Shown here: piece after piece, positions 15,331 through 21,515 of the stretch
Layout of the letters: each line of letters opens with the position of its first letter
Position numbering within the stretch: position 1 is the first letter of the stretch
NCBI GenBank assembly: GCA_963677085.2
Contig: CAXXFH010000004.1
Coordinates: 1,736,001 to 1,800,000, forward strand
Reading direction: 5' to 3'
Length of the DNA: 64,000 nucleotides
Origin: G963677085 sp963677085
GTDB taxonomy: Bacteria; Planctomycetota; Planctomycetia; Pirellulales; Thermoguttaceae
Program-made: the position numbers and the translations under genes
Notes under the pieces: generated by a model
Seen by the model: only the letters and a program-made list of their open reading frames with translations
The model's database searches: none
Told to the model about the DNA's origin: nothing

Positions 15331-16098
15331 TTGTTCGGTTTGGGCAATGTCATGACCTTTACCAGAATCGTTGCGTGGCTGGCACTCGTTATGGTGGTGT
15401 TGGCCGGGGTTAGTTGGTCGTCGGCGGCTGAAGATACTCACGACGAGTTGGCGCCGATCAGGGCCGAGGAACGCGCCGCTGGTGAGGCAGTGGGTGAAGC
15501 TGCCCGCAAGGACCTGCACGCCGTCGAGCACGCTCTGGAACCCGGCGAGGAAGCTGGGCACAATGCCCACGGCGCCCATGGCGGGGGAAATTCCAATCCC
15601 TTGGAGTTCAAGACCGACCTTGCTCTCTGGACCGGCGTGATCTTCCTGGTGCTGATGGCCGTGCTGTGGAAGTTTGCCTGGGGACCGATTTCCGAAGGGC
15701 TAGAAGCCCGGGAAAACGGGATCGCCAAGCAAATCTCCGACGCCGAGCAGAGTAATGTGGAGGCAAAGCAATTGCTTTCGCAATATGAAGCTAAGCTGGC
15801 CCAGGCCAAGGACGAAGTTCGCGAGATCTTCGACAAGGCCCGTAAGGACGCCGAGGAGATGGGACGCCAGTTGGTCGTCAAGGCAAAGACCGACGCCGAG
15901 GGTGAGTACCAGCGAGCGACGCGCCAGATCGACACAGCCACGGCCGCGGCCCTGCAAGAGTTGGCCACGCGGAGTTCTCAGTTGGCTGTCGAATTGGCAG
16001 GCAAGATCGTTGGGTCTCAGCTCAAAGCAGCCGATCACACCAAGCTGATCGAACAGGCGGTGAGCAATTTCGCTCAGAAGACCCCCAGTAACAACTAG
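15331..16098 (+). CDS. atpF: F0F1 ATP synthase subunit b
   Basis: 255 residues from TTG at 15331, supported by AGGAG 6 bases upstream; ATG at 15352 is the alternative. Peripheral-stalk subunit. There are two hydrophobic segments: residues 11-31 (IVAWLALVMVVLAGVSW), resembling a signal peptide, and the true anchor at 97-116 (LALWTGVIFLVLMAVLWKFA). Between them is a polar, presumably periplasmic stretch with HNAHGAHGGG (78-87). The rest is the long helix that pairs with delta (ISDAEQSNVEAKQLLSQYEA ... LAVELAGKIVGSQL). It is about 90 residues longer at the N-terminus than E. coli b. Only one b gene is present, so no b/b' pair. Confidence 0.93.
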   Translation: MFGLGNVMTFTRIVAWLALVMVVLAGVSWSSAAEDTHDELAPIRAEERAAGEAVGEAARKDLHAVEHALEPGEEAGHNAHGAHGGGNSNPLEFKTDLALWTGVIFLVLMAVLWKFAWGPISEGLEARENGIAKQISDAEQSNVEAKQLLSQYEAKLAQAKDEVREIFDKARKDAEEMGRQLVVKAKTDAEGEYQRATRQIDTATAAALQELATRSSQLAVELAGKIVGSQLKAADHTKLIEQAVSNFAQKTPSNN

Positions 16099-16310
16099 GG
16101 GTGAATGCACATGTCGTGTACGCGGTCGGTAAGGCCGTGTCGCGACAAAGGGTGAGGCTTTTCGGGTGTCATGTCCCGCGTGAAGCGAGGCCATGGCGTT
16201 CGCAAGGTCCGCATGGTCGCGGCAATCGCGGCCGGTGGTACCCAGTAGATAAGTAGCCCTAAGGCAACCGGATTTTTCAGTCGCACGGTACACTAGCGCA
16301 AGCAGGCAAG

Positions 16311-16970
16311 ATGGCGGAATCGGACGACTATCTCGCACGAGATGCCCAGGTGGCGGCCAAGCTCACCGCCGATGTCGGCGCGGAGCACGTGGCCGATGTG
16401 TACGCGAAGGCGTTTCTCGGCGTGACGGAAAAGGCCGGACAGACCGAGGCCTTGATCGAGCAGCTCAATCAGCTTTTCAGCAAAGCGATCGATCCTTACC
16501 CTCGTCTGGAAACGATTCTCGGTTCGGTCCTCATCTCCCCCGAGGAGAAGGAGGGCATTATCGACCGAGTATTCGCGCCCGGCATTTCGCCGTTATTGAC
16601 AAACTTTTTAAAGGTCGTGGCGCGGCATGGTCGTTTGGATTGCCTTCGGGCGATTCGCTATCGAATCGCCGCGCAGTACGACGCACTACGCAAGCGGTTG
16701 CCGGTCGAACTGACCACCGCTACGGCGATTAGTCCGGCCGTTGGCTCGCGAATTGCCGACCAGTTGCGTCAAAGGCTCGGTGCGGATCCGGTTGTCCGCC
16801 AGGTGGTTGATCCGGCGTTGATTGGCGGTGCGGTGATCCGCGTTGGCGACACCGTATTCGATGGCTCGGTCGCCAACCAACTTAAGCTGATATGTGAGCA
16901 GATGATTGACAGGAGTGCGCATGAAATTCAAAGCCGACGAAATCGCTTCCGTGATTCAGCAGGAAATTGA
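16311..16970 (+). CDS. atpH: F0F1 ATP synthase subunit delta
   Basis: 219 residues, ATG at 16311. Links F1 to the peripheral stalk. The N-terminal helical bundle (VADVYAKAFLGVTEKAGQTE) follows about 25 extra polar residues. The centre and C-terminus show the usual LTNFLKVVARHGRL and the ending DPALIGGAVIRVGDTVFDGS. The 3' end overlaps the alpha-subunit gene by 50 bases (16921-16970), which gives this delta a longer, less conserved tail (ICEQMIDRSAHEIQSRRNRF) and suggests translational coupling. A 212-base gap separates it from atpF. Confidence 0.93.
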   Translation: MAESDDYLARDAQVAAKLTADVGAEHVADVYAKAFLGVTEKAGQTEALIEQLNQLFSKAIDPYPRLETILGSVLISPEEKEGIIDRVFAPGISPLLTNFLKVVARHGRLDCLRAIRYRIAAQYDALRKRLPVELTTATAISPAVGSRIADQLRQRLGADPVVRQVVDPALIGGAVIRVGDTVFDGSVANQLKLICEQMIDRSAHEIQSRRNRFRDSAGN

Positions 16971-18465
16971 ACAGTTCGAATCCCGGATCGACGTACGTGA
17001 AGTCGGTCAGGTGATCGAAGTGGGCGATGGAATCGCGCGCGTCTATGGTTTGTCGGGGGTGATGGCCGGTGAAATGGTCGAGTTCCCTGGCGGAATCGTG
17101 GGGTTGGCCTTCAACCTCGAAGAAAATTCCGTCGGCGTGATCATTCTCGGCGACTACCTGTCGATCAACGAGGGCGACGAAGTCCGCAGCACCGGGCAGT
17201 TGCTCAGCGTGCCGGTGGGCGAAGCCGTGCTCGGCCGGGTGATCGACCCCTTAGGCAACCCGCTGGACGGCGGCGGACCGCTCGTCACCACCGAGCGTCG
17301 CCCCGTGGAAACGGCGGCCCCCGGGATAGCCGGACGGCAACCGGTGAAGGAACCGCTGCAAACCGGCATCAAGGCCATCGACGCGATGACCCCCATCGGC
17401 CGCGGCCAGCGCGAATTGATCATCGGCGACCGCAAGACGGGCAAAACGGCCATCTGCATCGACACGATCATCAACCAAAAGAACACGGGCGTGAAGTGCT
17501 TCTACGTGGCCGTCGGCCAGAAGGAGTCGACGGTCGCCCAATTGATCGAAGTCCTCCGCCGCGAAGGCGCGATGGACTACACCACGGTAGTCATGGCCGG
17601 CGCCAGCGACCCGGCACCCTTGCAGTACGTGGCTCCCTACGCCGGTTGTGCCATGGCCGAGTACTTCATGTACAAGGGCGAGCATACGCTGGTGGTTTAC
17701 GACGACCTCTCGAAACAAGCCACGGCCTACCGCCAGTTGTCGCTGTTGATGCGACGTCCGCCGGGACGTGAAGCGTACCCGGGCGACGTCTTCTACTGCC
17801 ACAGCCGGTTGCTGGAACGTTCGGCCAAGCTCAGCGACGAGCTCGGCGGCGGGTCGCTCACGGCATTGCCCATCGTCGAAACGCTCGAAGGAGAGGTGTC
17901 GGCCTACATTCCCACCAACGTGATTTCGATTACCGACGGCCAGATCTACCTGCAACCGGACCTCTTCTTCGCAGGCCAGCGCCCGGCGATGAACGTGGGT
18001 ATTTCGGTTTCTCGGGTAGGTGGTGCGGCCCAGGTGCAAGCGATGAAGAAAGTGGCCGGCGGTTTGCGTCTGCAATTGGCGGCCTTCCGCGAGTTGGAAG
18101 CTTTCGCCCAGTTGGGAACCGACTTGGACGCCGCCACGCAATCCCGACTCGACCGCGGCTATCGCATGACCGAGTTGCTCAAACAGGGCCTCTACAACCC
18201 GCTCGAGGTGACCGACCAGGTATTCAGTATCTACGCCGGTACACGAGGATTCCTCGACAAGCACCCGCTCAGCCAAGTGGCAAATTGGGAGAAGAGCTTC
18301 CTCGAGTACGTTCGCCAGCACCACATGGATTTCTGGCAGGACGTGACCGACGCGGGTCGCATCGACCTGGACGACAACGACCGCAACGCCAAGCTCGATG
18401 CGATCATTGTCGAATTCGACAAGGAATTTGTCGCACGATCGCAGCCGGCTACCGTAACCGTGTGA
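16921..18465 (+). CDS. atpA: F0F1 ATP synthase subunit alpha
   Basis: 514 residues. ATG at 16921 is preceded by CAGGAG; an upstream in-frame GTG-like extension to 16906 is not needed. Non-catalytic nucleotide-binding subunit of F1. N-terminal beta-barrel (GDGIARVYGLSGVMAGEMVEF), P-loop GDRKTGKT (169-176), the DPAPLQYVAPYAG stretch, and the alpha/beta signature region PGREAYPGDVFYCHSRLLER. The usual alpha-type C-terminal helices (LRLQLAAFRELEAFAQLGTD) and a normal length confirm it. It is translated from within atpH, with a 50-base overlap. Confidence 0.98.
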   Translation: MKFKADEIASVIQQEIEQFESRIDVREVGQVIEVGDGIARVYGLSGVMAGEMVEFPGGIVGLAFNLEENSVGVIILGDYLSINEGDEVRSTGQLLSVPVGEAVLGRVIDPLGNPLDGGGPLVTTERRPVETAAPGIAGRQPVKEPLQTGIKAIDAMTPIGRGQRELIIGDRKTGKTAICIDTIINQKNTGVKCFYVAVGQKESTVAQLIEVLRREGAMDYTTVVMAGASDPAPLQYVAPYAGCAMAEYFMYKGEHTLVVYDDLSKQATAYRQLSLLMRRPPGREAYPGDVFYCHSRLLERSAKLSDELGGGSLTALPIVETLEGEVSAYIPTNVISITDGQIYLQPDLFFAGQRPAMNVGISVSRVGGAAQVQAMKKVAGGLRLQLAAFRELEAFAQLGTDLDAATQSRLDRGYRMTELLKQGLYNPLEVTDQVFSIYAGTRGFLDKHPLSQVANWEKSFLEYVRQHHMDFWQDVTDAGRIDLDDNDRNAKLDAIIVEFDKEFVARSQPATVTV

Positions 18466-18492
18466 GGACGTATTTGTGGTCGCTGAAGCAAC

Positions 18493-18539
18493 CACGCTTC
18501 ACTCTCTAGCCCCTGGCCCCCAACCCCTAGCCCCTAGAA
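18493..18539 (+). repeat. Oligopyrimidine spacer tract CCCCTAG before atpG
   Basis: Near-tandem CTAGCCCC / CCCCTAG words fill the space right up to the atpG ATG, so no Shine-Dalgarno is present. The same word family, in purine form, occurs at 59580-59610 (GGGACTAGGGGCTAG) before the guanylyltransferase start on the minus strand. Confidence 0.7.
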
Positions 18540-19427
18540 ATGGCCAAAGCCCGAGCCCTTGATAAACGCCGCACGTCGATTCGCAGCATCCGCAAGATCA
18601 CGCGGACGATGGAGTTGATTGCCACCGCGCGGTTCAAAAGGGCAATGGATCGGGCCATCGCGTCGACGGCTTACACCAAACGCATCACGAAGTTGGTGGG
18701 CCACTTGGCCACGGCCGGGCTTGAGGTCAGCCACCCGTTGCTCGAACCGCGCACGGAAATGCGCCGGGCCGTGTTGCTGGTGCTTACGGCCAATCGAGGG
18801 CTCTGCGGCGGTTACAACGGAAGTGTCATGCGGCAAGCCGTCGTCCGGCACAAGGTACTTGAAGAACAGTTCGACTCGATCGCGCTGGAGGTTTCCGGCA
18901 AGCGAGGCATTTCGGCCTGTAAGTTCCGCAAAATCCCGATCGACGAGGCCTTTACCCACTTCGAAGACCGTCCGGCGTACGACGAAGTGGAACTGCTGGC
19001 GAACCGTTATCTCGATGATTACGCAACGGGCAAGATCGACCGTCTCGATGTAGCGTTTACCGAGTTCGAGAGCCTTGCCCGACAGCACGCCAAGGTCGAA
19101 ACCCTCCTGCCGCTAGGCGGCTTGGAAGGGATGGAAGAAGAGGAAGAAGAGCTGGCGCCCACCGGCGAATCGCAATACGAGTTTTTACCCTCGGCCGAGA
19201 GTATTCTCGACGAGGTCGTACCCACCAGCTTCAAGGTGAAGTTGTTCAAGTGTTTTTTGGACGCGGCCGTCAGCGAGCAGATTGCCCGGATGTTGGGAAT
19301 GAAAGCGGCCACCGAGAATGCCGATTCGATGATCAGCCACTTGAGTATGATGTACAACCGTTCGCGGCAGGGCCAGATCACCGGCGAGTTGCTGGAGATT
19401 ATTGGCGGTGCCGACGCTTTAAGTTAA
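18540..19427 (+). CDS. atpG: F0F1 ATP synthase subunit gamma
   Basis: 295 residues, ATG at 18540. Central rotor shaft. N-terminal helix with RRTSIRSIRKITRTMELIAT (the conserved K-I-T-x-x-M-x-x-V/I-A pattern), Rossmann-like core start LTANRGLCGGYN, and the C-terminal helix ATENADSMISHLSMMYNRSR with the usual ITxELxEI ending. An acidic insert LGGLEGMEEEEEEL (residues 194-207) sits in the central domain; its role is unknown. No ribosome-binding site precedes the ATG because the spacer tract abuts it. Confidence 0.96.
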   Translation: MAKARALDKRRTSIRSIRKITRTMELIATARFKRAMDRAIASTAYTKRITKLVGHLATAGLEVSHPLLEPRTEMRRAVLLVLTANRGLCGGYNGSVMRQAVVRHKVLEEQFDSIALEVSGKRGISACKFRKIPIDEAFTHFEDRPAYDEVELLANRYLDDYATGKIDRLDVAFTEFESLARQHAKVETLLPLGGLEGMEEEEEELAPTGESQYEFLPSAESILDEVVPTSFKVKLFKCFLDAAVSEQIARMLGMKAATENADSMISHLSMMYNRSRQGQITGELLEIIGGADALS

Positions 19428-19522
19428 AAGCTAGTAGATGGTGGATAGTGGGTAGTGGATAGTAACAGCTAACCACCACCACCGACCACTAACAACGAAC
19501 CACTAACCACTTATTACCGACT
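19428..19522 (+). repeat. Purine/pyrimidine spacer tract between atpG and atpD
   Basis: First half is GTGGATAGTGGGTAGTGG-like, second half ACCACTAACAACGAACCACT-like. The halves are partly reverse-complementary, so the transcript could fold into an imperfect hairpin between the gamma and beta coding regions. The same words recur at 21045-21062 before atpC and at 56505-56532 before the DUF4340 gene. Apart from this, the gap holds nothing. Confidence 0.7.
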
Positions 19523-20989
19523 ATGTCCACCGGAACAAAAACGCCCCAGGCTACCGCACAAAAGAACGCTGGCCACGTGACCCAGGTGATTGGGTCCACG
19601 TTCGACGCCGAGTTCCCCGACGACAAGCTTCCGGCGATTTACAACGCCGTGAAAATTGTTGCCGAACAAAAAGGAATCAAGCTGGATCTCACCGGCGAGG
19701 TTCAACAACACCTCGGCGGCAACCGGGTGCGTTGTGTCGCGCTGGGTAGCACCGACGGCATGGTGCGTGGCATGGCGTGCGTCGATACGGGTGCCCCGGT
19801 CAGCGTGCCGGTCGGCAAGTGTACCTTGGGCCGCGTCTTCAACCTGTTGGGCGAGCCGGTCGATGGCCGCGGCAAGGTCGAGGCTGACGAGTACTGGCCC
19901 ATCCACCGCGATGCCCCCGAAGTCGTCGATCTGTCGACGAAAACCGAAATCTTCGAGACGGGGATCAAGGTAATCGACCTGCTCACGCCGTTCGTCCGCG
20001 GCGGTAAAGCCGGATTGTTCGGCGGTGCCGGCTTGGGCAAAACGGTGATTCTCACCGAACTGATCGCCCGAATCGCCAGCGCCCACGGCGGCTACTCGGT
20101 GTTTGCCGGTGTCGGAGAGCGCACCCGTGAAGGAAACGACCTCTGGCTGGAAATGCAAGAGACCAAGATGGCCGACGGCCGTAGCGTCATCGACCAGACG
20201 TGCATGGTCTTCGGCCAAATGAACGAGCCGCCAGGCTCCCGGCTTCGTGTGGCCCTTTCGGCCCTGACGATGGCCGAATACTTCCGCGACAGCACGGGTA
20301 GCGACGTGTTGTTGTTCGTCGACAACATCTTCCGCTTCTCACAGGCGGGCAGCGAAGTGTCGGCCTTGTTGGGCCGGATGCCCTCGGCCGTAGGCTACCA
20401 GCCCACGCTGGCCACGGAGATGGGCGCCTTGCAGGAACGAATCACCTCGACGAACAAAGGTGCCATTACCTCGGTGCAAGCCGTGTACGTACCGGCCGAC
20501 GACCCCACCGACCCCGCCCCGGCCACGGCCTTCGCCCAGTTGGACGCCTTCATTTACCTGGATCGTTCGATTTCGGAAAAGGGTATTTACCCGGCCGTCG
20601 ACCCGTTGGCCAGTGCCAGCCGCGTGCTCGATCCGCAGTACGTGGGCGACCGCCACTACGCCATCGCCCGGCGCGTGCAGCGAACGTTGCAGCGGTACCG
20701 CGAGCTGCAAGACATTATCGCCATTTTGGGTGTCGACGAGTTGGCAGAAGAAGACAAGCTGGTCGTGCATCGTGCCCGCCGCATGGAGCGGTTCCTCTCG
20801 CAGCCGTTCATCGTGGCCGAACCGTTCCTCGGCAAGCCGGGCGAGATCACGCCGCTGGAAGATACCATCCGCAGCTTCGAAGAAATCGCCGACGGCAAGT
20901 GGGACCACCTGCCCGAGCAGGCCTTCATGTACGTCGGGGCCATCGAACAGGCCGAAGAGCAGGCCAAGAAGATGGAAACCGAAGGGTAG
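19523..20989 (+). CDS. atpD: F0F1 ATP synthase subunit beta
   Basis: 488 residues, ATG at 19523. Catalytic F1 subunit. P-loop GGAGLGKT (167-174), catalytic glutamate in GVGERTREGND, Walker B-type VLLFVDNIFRFSQAGSEVSA, and the ATP synthase alpha/beta signature PAVDPLASASRVL. An N-terminal extension of about 15 residues precedes HVTQVIGSTFDAEF. The order alpha-gamma-beta-epsilon is standard. All catalytic residues are intact. Confidence 0.98.
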   Translation: MSTGTKTPQATAQKNAGHVTQVIGSTFDAEFPDDKLPAIYNAVKIVAEQKGIKLDLTGEVQQHLGGNRVRCVALGSTDGMVRGMACVDTGAPVSVPVGKCTLGRVFNLLGEPVDGRGKVEADEYWPIHRDAPEVVDLSTKTEIFETGIKVIDLLTPFVRGGKAGLFGGAGLGKTVILTELIARIASAHGGYSVFAGVGERTREGNDLWLEMQETKMADGRSVIDQTCMVFGQMNEPPGSRLRVALSALTMAEYFRDSTGSDVLLFVDNIFRFSQAGSEVSALLGRMPSAVGYQPTLATEMGALQERITSTNKGAITSVQAVYVPADDPTDPAPATAFAQLDAFIYLDRSISEKGIYPAVDPLASASRVLDPQYVGDRHYAIARRVQRTLQRYRELQDIIAILGVDELAEEDKLVVHRARRMERFLSQPFIVAEPFLGKPGEITPLEDTIRSFEEIADGKWDHLPEQAFMYVGAIEQAEEQAKKMETEG

Positions 20990-21078
20990 GCAGAAAGCGG
21001 AGAGCGGAATAGGTGATGCCGCGAGCGGATTTTTTCACTACTCACTGACCACTAACCACTGTCTACTGACAGCTCCCC
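20990..21078 (+). repeat. Spacer tract between atpD and atpC
   Basis: Begins with AAAGCGGAGAGCGGAAT and ends with CACTGACCACTAACCACT words that match the atpG-atpD spacer. CCGC-GA-GCGG followed by ATTTTTT (21029-21044) is a weak terminator-like feature that could reduce atpC expression; the stem has only 4 bp. Confidence 0.55.
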
Positions 21079-21477
21079 ATGCCCGAAATGAAGTGCATTG
21101 TCGTCACACCCGAGCGAACCGTCTGCGACGAGACGACCGAGTTCGTCGCGCTGACGCTTTTCGATGGGGAAATCGGCATCGGACCGGGCCATACGCCGAT
21201 GATCGGTCGGCTGGGCAACGGAGAGATGCGAATCCAACACCCGGACCACGTGCAGACGTATTACGTCGAAGGTGGATTCGTCGAGGTGGCCAGTAACACC
21301 GTGACGGTGTTGACTAATCGAGCTATTCCCGTGGATAAACTCGACGAAGCCGTGGCCCAAGTGCAACTATCCGACGCCCGATCGCGCCCGGCTAACACGC
21401 CCGAGTTGATGGCTGTTCGTGATCGGCTGGTAGACCAAAGCCGCGCTCAACTCCGCGTCGCCCGTCGGGCGAAGTGA
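21079..21477 (+). CDS. atpC: F0F1 ATP synthase subunit epsilon
   Basis: 132 residues, ATG at 21079. N-terminal beta-sandwich (CIVVTPERTVCDETTEFVAL, DGEIGIGPGHTPMIGRLGNG, YYVEGGFVEVASNTVTVLTN) and a helical C-terminus (AQVQLSDARSRPANTPELMA). The helical hairpin that can inhibit F1 is present but lacks the typical length and charge of E. coli epsilon. Last gene of the operon. A perfect 9-bp stem-loop follows directly. Confidence 0.95.
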   Translation: MPEMKCIVVTPERTVCDETTEFVALTLFDGEIGIGPGHTPMIGRLGNGEMRIQHPDHVQTYYVEGGFVEVASNTVTVLTNRAIPVDKLDEAVAQVQLSDARSRPANTPELMAVRDRLVDQSRAQLRVARRAK

Positions 21478-21478
21478 A

Positions 21479-21501
21479 TAAGCTGGGACAAACCCCAGCT
21501 T
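21479..21501 (+). terminator. Stem-loop after atpC
   Basis: TAAGCTGGG-acaaa-CCCAGCTTA (9-bp perfect stem) begins two bases after the atpC stop codon and ends just before the next start. There is no U-tract, so it may be an end-protecting structure or a REP-type palindrome rather than a full intrinsic terminator; the YfhO-like gene begins 14 bases later. Confidence 0.45.
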
Positions 21502-21515
21502 AGACCACAGGAACA

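Noticed and set aside
17251..18495. 414-codon minus-strand frame
   Set aside because: Antisense to atpA; caused by GC-rich third positions.
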